A stretch of DNA of 64,000 nt from CAYPEL01 sp036479985 (GTDB lineage: Bacteria > Pseudomonadota > Gammaproteobacteria > DSM-19610), in the NCBI GenBank assembly GCA_965224815.1, contig CBDDAF010000003.1, forward strand, positions 2,294,001 to 2,358,000, in the 5' to 3' direction. The number at the start of each line of letters is the position of its first letter. The first letter of the stretch is position 1. Positions 33,047 to 42,290 of this stretch are shown here, piece after piece. Under the pieces are notes generated by a model, which saw only the letters and a list, made by a program, of their open reading frames with translations, searched no databases and was not told the DNA's origin. The position numbers were made by a program, and so were the translations under genes.

Positions 33047-34141
33047 ATGTATAAAAAGTTGCCGAGTAAATTACTTCAGTTAGTTAATAGTGCCACGGTT
33101 GCTTGCAGTATTTTTCTGTTGTTGTTTATTGTCGAAGCAAAGGAAATCAGTGCGGCATCCAAGGATCGGCCGGTAGTCGTTGCAATAGCCGAGATGCAGG
33201 AGATGGCGCCAATAAATTGGTATCCGGGGACGGTAATTAGCCGTGCTCAAACTGAGGTGTCCGCAGAGGTTGAGGGAAAGCTGATCTATAGCGTCGAAGT
33301 AGGTGCGCAGCTAACCAAAGGCGATGTAATCGCAAAAATTGATCCTGAAATCTTAGAGCAGGAGAAGTACGCCGCCGCTGCCGAAACGCAGCGTGTTAAG
33401 GCCAAGCTTGTATTTCTTAAAAAGGAAGCCAAACGGTTGCAACGGCTCGCAAAGCAAAATAATGCGGCACAGAGTCAACTCGAACAGTCTTCTTCCGATC
33501 TTGCAGCAGCGAAAAGTGAATTAGCGGCAGCAAATGCGCAGGAAATCCTGGCAAAAAAACGCTTGCAACGTTGCGTTATCACTGCGCCATTTGAAGGTGT
33601 GGTGACACGCCGCATGCTTGAAGCCGGTGAATGGGCGGATAGTGGCGCTGTAGTCGTTGTAATGATCGATACAAGTCGTCTTGAAGTGCAAAGTTGGGTG
33701 CCAGTTTCTGTATTGCCTTTTGTAAAAACAGGTGTAAATCTTGATCTTGATATTTATAAACAGGCTTCAAAAGCGGTGGTTCGGGTGGTTGTGTCGGCTA
33801 CTGATTCTCAATCGCGCTTGTATGAATTGCGTATGACGCCAGAACGTCAGGATTTACACGTGGGTCAAAGCGTGCGTGTCGCAGTACCTGCCGCCTTGCC
33901 ACGGAAAGTGTTAGCCGTGCCGCGTGATGCTCTAGTATTGCGGCGTAATTCGATCAGTGTTTTTAGAGTCAATAACGAGAATGTAGCCGAAAGCTTATTG
34001 GTAATAACCGGTATTGCCAGCGAGGAAATGATCGAAGTAAAAGGTGAGCTGCAGCCTGGTGATCGGGTTGTGATTCGTGGTGGCGAGCGATTACGTGACG
34101 GTCTTTCAGTTATGATCCAGCCGCTGGATAACTTACAGTGA
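33047..34141 (+). CDS. RND efflux periplasmic adaptor subunit
   Basis: 364-residue HlyD/AcrA-type membrane-fusion protein. It has an N-terminal signal or anchor segment (VACSIFLLLFIVEA), a biotinyl-lipoyl-like half (VSAEVEGKLIYSVEVGAQLTKGDVIAKID), a coiled-coil hairpin (EQEKYAAAAETQRVKAKLVFL and QLEQSSSDLAAAKSELAAA), and the matching lipoyl half (CVITAPFEGVVTRRMLEAGEW). It has no lipobox Cys. It overlaps the permease gene by four bases (GTGA). No outer-membrane TolC-type gene is adjacent. Confidence 0.92.
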   Translation: MYKKLPSKLLQLVNSATVACSIFLLLFIVEAKEISAASKDRPVVVAIAEMQEMAPINWYPGTVISRAQTEVSAEVEGKLIYSVEVGAQLTKGDVIAKIDPEILEQEKYAAAAETQRVKAKLVFLKKEAKRLQRLAKQNNAAQSQLEQSSSDLAAAKSELAAANAQEILAKKRLQRCVITAPFEGVVTRRMLEAGEWADSGAVVVVMIDTSRLEVQSWVPVSVLPFVKTGVNLDLDIYKQASKAVVRVVVSATDSQSRLYELRMTPERQDLHVGQSVRVAVPAALPRKVLAVPRDALVLRRNSISVFRVNNENVAESLLVITGIASEEMIEVKGELQPGDRVVIRGGERLRDGLSVMIQPLDNLQ

Positions 34142-37100
34142 TACTAACCCGCGCTGCACTGAGTAATCCGGTTGCTGCGCTAGTTGCAGTGTTAATGTTA
34201 GTGCTGTTTGGCGGGATAAGTTTGTCGCGATTGCCTGTGCAACTGACGCCCGAAGTTGAACGTCCCGAAATTACTGTTTCTACCAATTGGAATGCAGCTT
34301 CACCCAAAGAAATTGAATCTGAAATATTAGAGTCTCAGGAGCGAGTCCTACGAGGTACGCCAGGGTTGGTTGAAATGCTATCTCGTGCAAGCCGTGGTAG
34401 CGGTAGCTTGACGCTGAGCTTTGATATAGGCGTTGATCTACAGCGTGCCCTGATTGATGTTTTGAACCGGCTTAACCGGGTTGGAAATTATCCGGAAGAT
34501 GCTGATGAACCCCAGCTATCAACTATCGGGGCACGTAATAGGCCCGTTGCCTGGTTTTCTATTAGAACATTGCCGGGTAACACACGCGATATAGAAACTT
34601 ACTACACACTGGTTGAAGAACTGGTGCAAACCCGTTTTGAACGAGTGCCTGGTGTTGCGCGTTCTGAAGTCCGGGGTGGGCGTGGGAAAGAACTTCGGAT
34701 TAGCTTTGACCCCTATAAATTAGCTGAGCTGGGTGTGCAACTGCCCGACCTGCTTAGCAAGGTGTCGGGCAACGAAGATGTATCTGCTGGTCAGGTGGAT
34801 GTCGGTAAACGGCGTTATACGATCCGGTTTTCCGGGGCTTATCCAGTAGAAAAATTTGGTGAAATGATTATCGATTGGCGTGATGGTCAACCCGTATTGC
34901 TACGTGACATTGCCACTGTAGAATTAAAACTAAAGGACAGAGGAAGTTTTGTTATCAATCAGGGTGGCAGGGCGATTGCAATAAACGCTTACCGTGAAAC
35001 GGGTGTCAATGTTTTACAGATGGTGAAACACCTCAAGCAGGCAGTTGCTGAACTTGATCCAGCTTTGCAGCAAGCCGGTTTGAGTATTCAGCAGGTCTAT
35101 GATGAAACGGTTTATATTGACCGGTCTATTAATATGCTGGCCGGAAATCTTCTGCTCGGTGTCATCTTGTCTGTTGGTGTGTTGTGGTGGTTTCTGCGCA
35201 AGTTGCGCGCCACATTAATCATCGCTGCAGCAATACCTTTGTGTTTGCTGGCAGCCTTTATTTTTATTGATTTAAGCTCACATACATTGAATATGATTTC
35301 ACTGGCCGGGTTAGCGCTGGCGGTGGGGATGGTGCTTGATGCGGGTATTGTTGTGCTTGAGAACATTGTGCGTTTGCGTGAGTCTGGAAACAGCAGTGAA
35401 CAGGCCGCACTGCAAGGTGCGCAACAAGTCTGGGGTGCCTTGCTAGCGTCAACCGCAACCACTGTTGCAGTGTTCCTGCCGGTTGTGATGTTAGCGGGAG
35501 AGGCGGGCCAGTTGTTTGCTGATCTTGCAATAGCGATATCTGCTGCTGTAGTTGCCTCATTGCTGATTGCTTTATCGTTGGTGCCCGTTGCGGCGCAGCA
35601 TTCATTGGCGCAGTTTAATCTGGTAGATCACCACGCAAATTTATGGCGCCGAATCACCGATTGGATAATGCAACATACTCAGTCTTCGGGGCAACGCTGG
35701 CGTGTGATTATTCTGTTATTCAGTTTACCGGTTGTTTTGGCCATCTTGTTAATACCCGAGGCAGACTATCTACCATCAGGGCACCGTAACAGAGTGGCTG
35801 TCAGTCTGTCTGTGGCTCCTGGTGTTAATGTAGCGCATGTTGAGAAGGAATTAGGCCAGGTAGTTGCACGTCGGCTTGAACCTTATTTAAAAGGCGAAAA
35901 ACAACCAAAGATTGGTCACTACTTTATCGTTGTTTATCAGGGTGGTGCCTTTATGGGAATTCGGGCGGAAGACCCTAATCAGGTTGATGAACTAGTGCCA
36001 TTGATAAATGAAATGGTGCAGGGATTTCCAGATACGCTGGCCTTTGCACGGCAAAGCGCATTGTTTGGCGGCATGGGTGGTGGAGGAGGCGTTGAAATGA
36101 ATTTGCAGGCGCGTTCGCTGGAAACATTATTGGAAGTTGCACGGCTAGGTTATGAATTAATAGAAGAAAAAATACCTGGTACCAGTGTGCGGCCGCAACC
36201 TGGGCTGGAAATGGCTCAGCCCGAATTGTTACTGCTGCCTGATGAACGCAGGCTCGCCGAAGCTGGATGGACTCGCCAGACGTTGGCGCGTATCACTCGT
36301 GCATTTGGTTCTGGCCAGTATGCGGGTGATTATTTCGATGGCGAACGGCAGCAGGATATTGTGGTGCGTGCATTGCCCTGGAAAACGCCAGAAGCACTAA
36401 TGGCAATGCCTGTCGTTACGCCAGGTGTCGGTGTCTTACCTCTAAATGAACTTATCCAGCTGAAGCGTTCAGCTGGCCCCGAACAAATTCGCCGGCTGGA
36501 TCGCCGACGAACTGTAACCCTGCAAATTCGGCCACCGGATGGCATGTCACTGGAATATTTGCTGGAACAACTACGCACCGAAATTGAACCTGAACTGCTG
36601 GATCGTTTGCCTGCAGATGGCAGTATTCGCTATTCAGGTAGTGCTAAAAAATTGCAGCAGGTGTTGAGTAGTATGAGTAGTAGTTTTTTGCTTGCTGTTG
36701 TAATTCTTTATTTGCTCATGAGTGCATTGTTCCGATCTTTTATCGACAGTTTACTGGTATTGCTGGTGTTACCGCTAGCGGCAGTGGGTGGTGTGATTGC
36801 ATTGCGTTTGGTTAATCTGGTGACATTTCAACCTATGGATCTGCTGACCATGATCGGTTTTATTATTGTGCTGGGTCTGGTTGTTAACAACGCTATTTTA
36901 TTGGTTTATCAGACACGGAATGCAGAGCGAACCGGCATGCTGCGTTCTGATGCAGTTCGGCAGGCTGTACAGATTCGCTTGAGGCCGATCCTGATGAGCA
37001 CATTAACCAGCTTGTTTGGTATGTTGCCATTATTGTTGATGCCGGGTGCGGGTACTGAATTATACCGTGGGCTGGCTGCAACAATTGTTGGTGGTCTGGC

Positions 37101-37182
37101 AGTGAGTACGTTGTTCACGCTGATATTGCTTCCAGCCTTGCTGCGAATGGGTGAGCAGGGCGCTAATCTCAAAACAGCTTGA
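34138..37182 (+). CDS. RND efflux permease subunit
   Basis: 1014-residue AcrB/HAE1-like inner-membrane transporter: an N-terminal segment, a large periplasmic porter loop, a central membrane block (LLGVILSVGVLWWFLRKLRATLIIAAAIPLCLLAAF; AGLALAVGMVLDAGIVVLENIVRLRESG with the proton-relay acidic residues), a second large loop, and a C-terminal membrane block ending with VGGLAVSTLFTLILLPALL. It starts at GTG 34138 within the adaptor stop. Sequence alone does not say which drug or solvent it exports. No local regulator gene is found. Confidence 0.93.
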   Translation: MILTRAALSNPVAALVAVLMLVLFGGISLSRLPVQLTPEVERPEITVSTNWNAASPKEIESEILESQERVLRGTPGLVEMLSRASRGSGSLTLSFDIGVDLQRALIDVLNRLNRVGNYPEDADEPQLSTIGARNRPVAWFSIRTLPGNTRDIETYYTLVEELVQTRFERVPGVARSEVRGGRGKELRISFDPYKLAELGVQLPDLLSKVSGNEDVSAGQVDVGKRRYTIRFSGAYPVEKFGEMIIDWRDGQPVLLRDIATVELKLKDRGSFVINQGGRAIAINAYRETGVNVLQMVKHLKQAVAELDPALQQAGLSIQQVYDETVYIDRSINMLAGNLLLGVILSVGVLWWFLRKLRATLIIAAAIPLCLLAAFIFIDLSSHTLNMISLAGLALAVGMVLDAGIVVLENIVRLRESGNSSEQAALQGAQQVWGALLASTATTVAVFLPVVMLAGEAGQLFADLAIAISAAVVASLLIALSLVPVAAQHSLAQFNLVDHHANLWRRITDWIMQHTQSSGQRWRVIILLFSLPVVLAILLIPEADYLPSGHRNRVAVSLSVAPGVNVAHVEKELGQVVARRLEPYLKGEKQPKIGHYFIVVYQGGAFMGIRAEDPNQVDELVPLINEMVQGFPDTLAFARQSALFGGMGGGGGVEMNLQARSLETLLEVARLGYELIEEKIPGTSVRPQPGLEMAQPELLLLPDERRLAEAGWTRQTLARITRAFGSGQYAGDYFDGERQQDIVVRALPWKTPEALMAMPVVTPGVGVLPLNELIQLKRSAGPEQIRRLDRRRTVTLQIRPPDGMSLEYLLEQLRTEIEPELLDRLPADGSIRYSGSAKKLQQVLSSMSSSFLLAVVILYLLMSALFRSFIDSLLVLLVLPLAAVGGVIALRLVNLVTFQPMDLLTMIGFIIVLGLVVNNAILLVYQTRNAERTGMLRSDAVRQAVQIRLRPILMSTLTSLFGMLPLLLMPGAGTELYRGLAATIVGGLAVSTLFTLILLPALLRMGEQGANLKTA

Positions 37183-37266
37183 AATAAGCTCGGTAAACCC
37201 CCATATCTGTTGTATTGAACCTGTCGTGCGAGTGGTGGTTCAGAAATCTAAGAGGAAACATACTTT

Positions 37267-38337
37267 ATGTCTGAGGCAGTTAAAAAGCCTGGTGAAAAAA
37301 TGAAGCAAGGGGTTCGCCAGGTAGGGCATCTCTACCATCCTGAGACCCTAAAACAAAAAGGCTTGTTATGGTCGAGCATGTTGTTGCTGGTCACGGCTAT
37401 CGTATTATTGGGTTTATTGGGATGGTACTGGAGTCAGGAGCCTGAGGCACCCGATATGCAATTGATCACTTCGAAATACATTGATGATTCGAGCCATCAG
37501 GTGGTGGGTGCTAGCTATACAGCTACGCTGATTGTGCTGGGTGAAACATTGCTAGACAAGCGTGGCGGCTATTTATCCAATGATGTCATGCCACCCGGAG
37601 TTTGGCTGGATAATATCCCGAACTGGGAGTTCGGAGTGCTGGTCGTATTACGCGATGCGAGTGCCGCATTACGTAATCATTTCTCGCGTTCGCAATCTCA
37701 GTCTATAGAAGATAAAAGTCTGTCTCGTGCCGAACCACAATTTAATTTTCAAAATGATTCGTGGATTTTTCCAGCTACTGAAGGTGAGTACCGGGATGGT
37801 TTGGAAGAGCTTGAAAACTATATAGCGCGTCTTGTTGATCCCCAGCAACAAAAGGCACAGTTCTATGCGCGGGCTGATAACTTGCGCCAGTTTCTGGAAA
37901 TTATTGAAAAGCGATTAGGTAGTTTATCCCAGCGCTTGAGTGCAAGTGTTGGACAGGAACGGGTTAACACGGATTTGGCGGGAGATAGTGATGCGCGTCA
38001 ATCCACGGGCGTGCCAGGCACTTTGCGGATCAAAACGCCCTGGTTGGAACTGGATGATGTGTTTTACGAAGCGCGAGGTGCAAGTTGGGCATTAAGAGCT
38101 ATGTTGCAAGCAATCGAAGTGGACTTTGATTCTATCTTGCGTAAAAAGAATGCGGTAATTTCATTGCGCCAAATCATTCGGGAGCTAGATGGAACACAGC
38201 AATCTATTCTCAGTCCAGTGGTGCTCAATGGGGGAGGCTTCGGTGTATTTTCGAATTACTCGTTGACCATGGCGAATTATATCTCGCGTGCCAATGCGGC
38301 AGTGATTGATTTGCGTAGTCTGCTTGAACGGGGATAA
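37267..38337 (+). CDS. DUF2333 family membrane-anchored protein
   Basis: 356 residues. One N-terminal membrane segment (LLWSSMLLLVTAIVLLGLLGWYW, about 34-56) is followed by a long helical periplasmic domain with DUF2333 landmarks: LLDKRGGYLSNDVMPPGVWLDNIPNWEFGVLVVLRD, LEELENYIARL and a C-terminal YISRANAAVIDLRSLLERG. Function unknown. It lies 84 bases after the RND permease on the same strand. Confidence 0.82.
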   Translation: MSEAVKKPGEKMKQGVRQVGHLYHPETLKQKGLLWSSMLLLVTAIVLLGLLGWYWSQEPEAPDMQLITSKYIDDSSHQVVGASYTATLIVLGETLLDKRGGYLSNDVMPPGVWLDNIPNWEFGVLVVLRDASAALRNHFSRSQSQSIEDKSLSRAEPQFNFQNDSWIFPATEGEYRDGLEELENYIARLVDPQQQKAQFYARADNLRQFLEIIEKRLGSLSQRLSASVGQERVNTDLAGDSDARQSTGVPGTLRIKTPWLELDDVFYEARGASWALRAMLQAIEVDFDSILRKKNAVISLRQIIRELDGTQQSILSPVVLNGGGFGVFSNYSLTMANYISRANAAVIDLRSLLERG

Positions 38338-38347
38338 TGTAAATAAG

Positions 38348-38440
38348 CATGTAAACTACCCGATGCAATTTTTCGTTACCGTTGGCAGCAGGGATGTATT
38401 TACAGCGAGTAACGAAAAATTGCATCGGGTAGTTTACGTG
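38348..38440. repeat. Long hairpin element, copy B (shortened 29-nt core)
   Basis: The arms 38351-38379 and 38409-38437 (29 bases) are exact complements. The core 38380-38408 is, reversed, TCGCTGTAAATACATCC + CTGCTGCCAACG: the copy A core minus 23 bases, with the joint at a CATCC found twice in the full core. It lies between convergent genes. Confidence 0.85.
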
Positions 38441-38454
38441 CCTTCTGTAATTCT

Positions 38455-38754
38455 TTAATCGGTTTTATTTTTCAGGCCGCGTTTCATAGCATCGATATCC
38501 AGTTTAACGACGACTTTGTCTTGCGGTTCGTCAATAAAGCGTGGCCGCATATTCATGTTGCGGCCGGCAGATTTCGCTAATTCCTGCTCGCGTGAGGTTA
38601 TGACTGAAAGACATTCCCTGATACCTTGAACCGTTGATTCAGCCAGCGGGTGTTTCAGTCCCGGTGTAACGTGAGTGTCTTTGGCAATATCGGTCAGGAC
38701 GCGTTTCATCATCTTTAGAATGCGTTCTTCCTTAGCTAGAGTTTCGTTTTTCAT
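38455..38754 (-). CDS. Conserved hypothetical protein
   Basis: 99 residues: KEERILKMMKRVLTDIAKDTHVTPGLKHPLAESTVQGIRECLSVITSREQELAKSAGRN, ending with basic MKRGLKNKTD. Similar short gammaproteobacterial proteins are sometimes labelled 'segregation and condensation protein A', which I consider unreliable because the ScpA fold is much larger. It is helical, soluble, and of unknown function. Confidence 0.65.
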   Translation of the reverse strand: MKNETLAKEERILKMMKRVLTDIAKDTHVTPGLKHPLAESTVQGIRECLSVITSREQELAKSAGRNMNMRPRFIDEPQDKVVVKLDIDAMKRGLKNKTD

Positions 38755-38794
38755 TTGTTGGTGCCTGGCAGGTTAAGTGAGACCGCTAACTTTT

Positions 38795-38929
38795 AGGAAG
38801 GCTCTGATTAATTCGAGCGCTCTGTCAATGTTAATAGTGCGGATTCTGTAGGAGCGGCTTTAGCCGCGATGGGGCTGCGGTGTTCATCGCGGCTCCTACA
38901 GGTTCTCGCTAATTAATCAGTAGCTCCTT
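38795..38929. mobile_element. MITE/REP element copy 5 (REP arm deleted)
   Basis: 135 bases with terminal repeats AGGAAGGCTCTGATTAATT (38795-38813) and AATTAATCAGTAGCTCCTT (38911-38929). The right REP arm has lost nine bases: CGCGGCTCCTACA instead of the full complement. The left flank differs from the other copies and is longer. Confidence 0.8.
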
Positions 38930-38989
38930 AAGCATTGTGCCATAGCTGGCTGTAAGCCGGGTTATTACCACGCTTAGTGTAAGCAATTA

Positions 38990-40873
38990 TCAATCATTGT
39001 CTTCAAGCGCTTCCCAACGCGTATAGGCTGTTGTCAGCTCAGTCTCAATATTTGTGAGTTGTTCTTTAAGGCTGGCAACCTCGTCAATATTTTTTTTATA
39101 AAAAGACGGGTCAGACAGCTTCAGGTGCAGTTCACTTTGTTGCTGTTCCAGTTTTTCGATATGTTTTGGCAATTCTTTCAGTTCACGTTGTTCTTTATAG
39201 CCAAGCTTTTTCGCCGGTATTTGCTGAGTGGTGTTGGATTTATTAGATGTGGTTTTAGGGGCTGTGTCTGACTCTGACCGGCGTTGTCGTAACCAGTCCT
39301 GATAGCCACCAATATATTCACGAATCTGGCTATGATTTTCGAACACCAGTGTACTCGTGACGACATTGTCCAGAAAAATTCGGTCATGACTAACCAGCAG
39401 CAGGGTTCCCTTGTAGTCCACTAGTAATCCTTCCAGTAACTCGAGAGTATCTACATCCAGATCATTGGTCGGTTCATCCAGTACTAATAAATTAGCTGGC
39501 TTACTGAACAGTTTGGCTAATAACAAGCGGTTGGATTCTCCACCGGACAGAGCCTTGACCGGTGTGCGTGTTCGTTCTGGTGAAAATAGAAAGTCTTGCA
39601 GATAACTGATGACGTGGCGTTCATGGCCGTTAATGGTAATTTTTTCACGGCCATCAGCCAGATTGTCGATGACGCTTTTATTTCTGTCGAGCTGGCTACG
39701 CATCTGGTCGAAGTAGGCGATGGTCAGGTTACTGCCGAGGTGTATGCTGCCCGTATCCGGTTTCAGATCGCCGAGTAATAGTTTCAGTAAGGTGGATTTA
39801 CCACAACCATTCGGTCCAAGAATACCAATCTTATCGCCGCGTATAATTGTTGTGCTGAAAGGTTTAATAATTGGCTGTGTGTAGTAGGAAAGACAGGCAT
39901 CTTTAACTTCGATAACCAGTTTTCCAGAGCGGGACTGCTCCAACTCATGGAATTTTGTCGAACCTGATCGGTTACGACGCTGCCGTTGTTCCTCGCGCAG
40001 TTTTTTCAGCGCTCTTACCCGGCCTTCATTACGCGTTCGTCTGGCCTTGATGCCCTGGCGAATCCAGGTTTCTTCTTTAGCCAGTTTTTTGTCAAACGCC
40101 GCCGCTTCGTTGGCTTCATTTTCCAGCCAGGTTTCTTTTCCAGCAACATATTTACTGTAGTCGCCCGGCCAGTCTGTCAATTGGCCTCGATCGAGATCGA
40201 TAATGCGTGTAGCCATGCTCTGGACAAATTGCCGGTCGTGACTGACAAACATCAACGTGCCCCGAAAACTGAGTAAGAATTGTTCCAGCCACTCGATAGA
40301 TGCGATATCCAGATGGTTAGTGGGTTCGTCCAGCAGTAATAAATCAGGTTCAGTGACCAGTGCCTGTGCCAGCAACGCACGCCTTTTCTGGCCGCCGGAT
40401 AATGTATTGAAAAGACTTTCAGCATCGAGCCCAAAACGTGAAACAGCGCTGTTCACGCGCTGTTGCAGGCTCCAGCCGCCATTGGCTTCCAGTTGATGCT
40501 GGATGGATTCAAGTTCTGCCAGTTGGCTACTATCTGCTGAGTCTGATAATTGCTGGCTGAGCTGATGAAAGCGTTGTAATAATCTGCCGCATTCCGGCAA
40601 ACCACTGGCAATAACATCGAATACGGTAGCCTGGTCGTCAATTTCAACGACCTGTTGATCAAGCAAGGCAGTGCGTAATCCTTGTTGGCGTTGTACTGTA
40701 CCTTCTTCAGCCGTTAGTTGACCGGCCAGTATCTTGAACAGAGTGGACTTGCCGGCACCATTTCGTCCTACCAGGCAAACTCGTTCACCGGCTTCGATGA
40801 CGAGATTTACACCTGCAAGGATAGAAGGGCCGCCAAAGCCTAGTTTGACATCGCGTAGCTGTATTAATGGCAT
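38990..40873 (-). CDS. uup: ABC-F ATPase Uup
   Basis: 627-residue soluble protein with two ABC domains and no membrane segments. Walker A motifs are GRNGAGKS and GPNGCGKS; ABC signatures are LSGGQKRR and LSGGESNR; the Walker B/downstream segments LLLLDEPTNHLDI and LLVLDEPTNDLDV are intact. A C-terminal coiled coil (ELKELPKHIEKLEQQQSELHLKL...) identifies Uup among the ABC-F proteins. It acts on ribosomes and affects transposon excision in E. coli. I start at ATG 40873 (MPLIQLRDVKLGF); 11 upstream residues are unconserved. Confidence 0.93.
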   Translation of the reverse strand: MPLIQLRDVKLGFGGPSILAGVNLVIEAGERVCLVGRNGAGKSTLFKILAGQLTAEEGTVQRQQGLRTALLDQQVVEIDDQATVFDVIASGLPECGRLLQRFHQLSQQLSDSADSSQLAELESIQHQLEANGGWSLQQRVNSAVSRFGLDAESLFNTLSGGQKRRALLAQALVTEPDLLLLDEPTNHLDIASIEWLEQFLLSFRGTLMFVSHDRQFVQSMATRIIDLDRGQLTDWPGDYSKYVAGKETWLENEANEAAAFDKKLAKEETWIRQGIKARRTRNEGRVRALKKLREEQRQRRNRSGSTKFHELEQSRSGKLVIEVKDACLSYYTQPIIKPFSTTIIRGDKIGILGPNGCGKSTLLKLLLGDLKPDTGSIHLGSNLTIAYFDQMRSQLDRNKSVIDNLADGREKITINGHERHVISYLQDFLFSPERTRTPVKALSGGESNRLLLAKLFSKPANLLVLDEPTNDLDVDTLELLEGLLVDYKGTLLLVSHDRIFLDNVVTSTLVFENHSQIREYIGGYQDWLRQRRSESDTAPKTTSNKSNTTQQIPAKKLGYKEQRELKELPKHIEKLEQQQSELHLKLSDPSFYKKNIDEVASLKEQLTNIETELTTAYTRWEALEDND

Positions 40874-41054
40874 AGGCGCGCAAGCATACGTCCCGGTTCC
40901 TGTCACAGCAACCGAACATATGTTTGTTCAAAAAGATTGCTGTTGGCGGTATGAATGGTATGATTATACGTAGGCGCTATTTTCTTATATCTCGTTCGAG
41001 ATGGAGATGGTTTCTGTCAAAATATTTAAGTTGATGCTGGTTTGATAATCTGTC

Positions 41055-41077
41055 TGTGAATCGCGGTAGGATTCACA
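41055..41077. promoter_or_regulatory. Perfect palindrome upstream of the 41132 gene
   Basis: TGTGAATC-gcggtag-GATTCACA, 55 bases before the start codon. The eight-base arms suggest an operator or a 5'-UTR hairpin. Its spacing does not fit CRP. Confidence 0.4.
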
Positions 41078-41131
41078 CTTTCTGCAATCTAAATGTGTGG
41101 CCTGTCAGGCTGCTAAGAATGGACTTCAACG

Positions 41132-41680
41132 ATGATTCATAAGTCTGAATACTATGCTCAGCTAACCTGGTTTGACCGTTGGCAATCTACCAGCGTGCAA
41201 TTGTTCAGAAAGTGGACCAGGCAATGGCGTGCCGAGTTGTGGAGCCGGATTTTCTATGTGTTTTCTGTGCTGTGTTTTTTGAGTCTGGCAATCATTGTCA
41301 CTGATTTTGCTATGGCGGCAGGTGGTTCGATGTTAACTATGACGGCCGTTCAGTCTGCTGCGAATACCATTGCCGTGGCCATGGCGCTTGGCGGTGGTGT
41401 GCATTTTCAGCGGCTTGCCCGTCAGGCTGCTGCCCTGCAGCCAGAAGAGTCCGGCCGCTCTCAAAATTCAAAAGCCGTTACACCTGCAGAATTACAGTTA
41501 TTTTTCATGGAAACCCATAAGGCCGGTATCAGTGTCACTGTAGCGCGTAGATTACTGGCAGCAGGGATCAGCAGTATCAAAGCGCTGACCATGACTGAAG
41601 ATTATGATTTGCTTGAAATAAAAGGGATCAGTCCGGTTACCGTACACTTGTTACGGCAACGTTTTGTATCACTTTCCTGA
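41132..41680 (+). CDS. Membrane protein with C-terminal helix-hairpin-helix-like region
   Basis: 182 residues, not a named family I recognise. It has two hydrophobic segments (IFYVFSVLCFLSLAIIVTDFA and a weaker SAANTIAVAMALGGGV). The C-terminal 65 residues (AGISVTVARRLLAAGISSIKALTMTEDYDLLEIKGISPVTVHLLRQRF) resemble the helix-hairpin-helix repeats of DNA-binding proteins, an unusual pairing with membrane segments. The last 12 bases overlap the convergent cupin gene. Confidence 0.55.
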   Translation: MIHKSEYYAQLTWFDRWQSTSVQLFRKWTRQWRAELWSRIFYVFSVLCFLSLAIIVTDFAMAAGGSMLTMTAVQSAANTIAVAMALGGGVHFQRLARQAAALQPEESGRSQNSKAVTPAELQLFFMETHKAGISVTVARRLLAAGISSIKALTMTEDYDLLEIKGISPVTVHLLRQRFVSLS

Positions 41681-42043
41681 TTCCAGATCTGTATAGCAGT
41701 CTTTGGTAAATCGCGGCGAACAAATCGCATAAAATACTAACTCGTTTGGGCTGGTGCAGGTGATGCGTTGTGCTGTTCCGGGAGGGATAAGCACCAAATC
41801 TCCGGGTGACACCTGTGTTGGTTCCAGTCCTTCAATTTCGACTTTGCCCTCACCTGTGATAATTAGATAGCGTTCGGTTGTATCACGTAATTTATGCCAA
41901 TGGGTGGTTTTTCCGGGTGCCACTCTGGCTCGGGCGACCGAAACCGATGGATCGGCATCGCTGTTGAGTATTTCCAGGATATGGCAGCCTTCTTCAAAAT
42001 AATATTCTGACTGGATATCTGGTTTGTAGATGTCTGGTTTCAT
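41669..42043 (-). CDS. Cupin-domain protein
   Basis: 124 residues in a single cupin barrel. Motif 1 appears as GKTTHWHKLRDTTERYLIITGEGKVEI (metal ligands His-His-Glu), and motif 2 as PGDLVLIPPGTAQRI. Substrate unknown. I start at ATG 42043; the longer open frame up to 42142 runs through the core of the copy C hairpin and is not coding. Its stop overlaps that of the convergent gene. Confidence 0.82.
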   Translation of the reverse strand: MKPDIYKPDIQSEYYFEEGCHILEILNSDADPSVSVARARVAPGKTTHWHKLRDTTERYLIITGEGKVEIEGLEPTQVSPGDLVLIPPGTAQRITCTSPNELVFYAICSPRFTKDCYTDLESGK

Positions 42044-42071
42044 GTTGTATTTATTATAACTACTAGTAAAC

Positions 42072-42187
42072 CGTACATAAGTTACCCGGCTCGAACTCTG
42101 TGACTCGCAGTAAATACATCCCTGTATGCTCGGCAGCAGCATCCTTGCTGCTGACGGTCACAGAGTTCGAGCCGGGTAACTTATGTA
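42072..42187. repeat. Long hairpin element, copy C (perfect arms)
   Basis: The arms 42072-42103 and 42156-42187 are perfect 32-base complements around a 52-base core (42104-42155). The core matches copy A closely while the arms match it only in part (GTAC-n2-AAGT-n-ACCCGGC shared at the outer end). It lies between the divergent cupin and MBL genes. The rest of 42044-42290 contains no gene. Confidence 0.88.
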
Positions 42188-42290
42188 CTCATTGAGTGAA
42201 TGGGCCATAGTAGCAATCCTGGAAAGGTTAGGTATAGCATGTCATTAAGTGCAGAAAGTAATCAGCAGCAAATGTAACAAGGAGAACAGG

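Noticed and set aside
38455..38754. Naming as segregation and condensation protein A
   Set aside because: The protein has only 99 residues and lacks the ScpA fold; the label seems to be propagated.
41055..41077. Second CRP site
   Set aside because: TGTGA and TCACA half sites are separated by 13 bases rather than six.
41669..42142. Longer cupin reading frame starting at 42142
   Set aside because: Its first 33 codons run through the copy C hairpin; the family-like sequence begins at ATG 42043.
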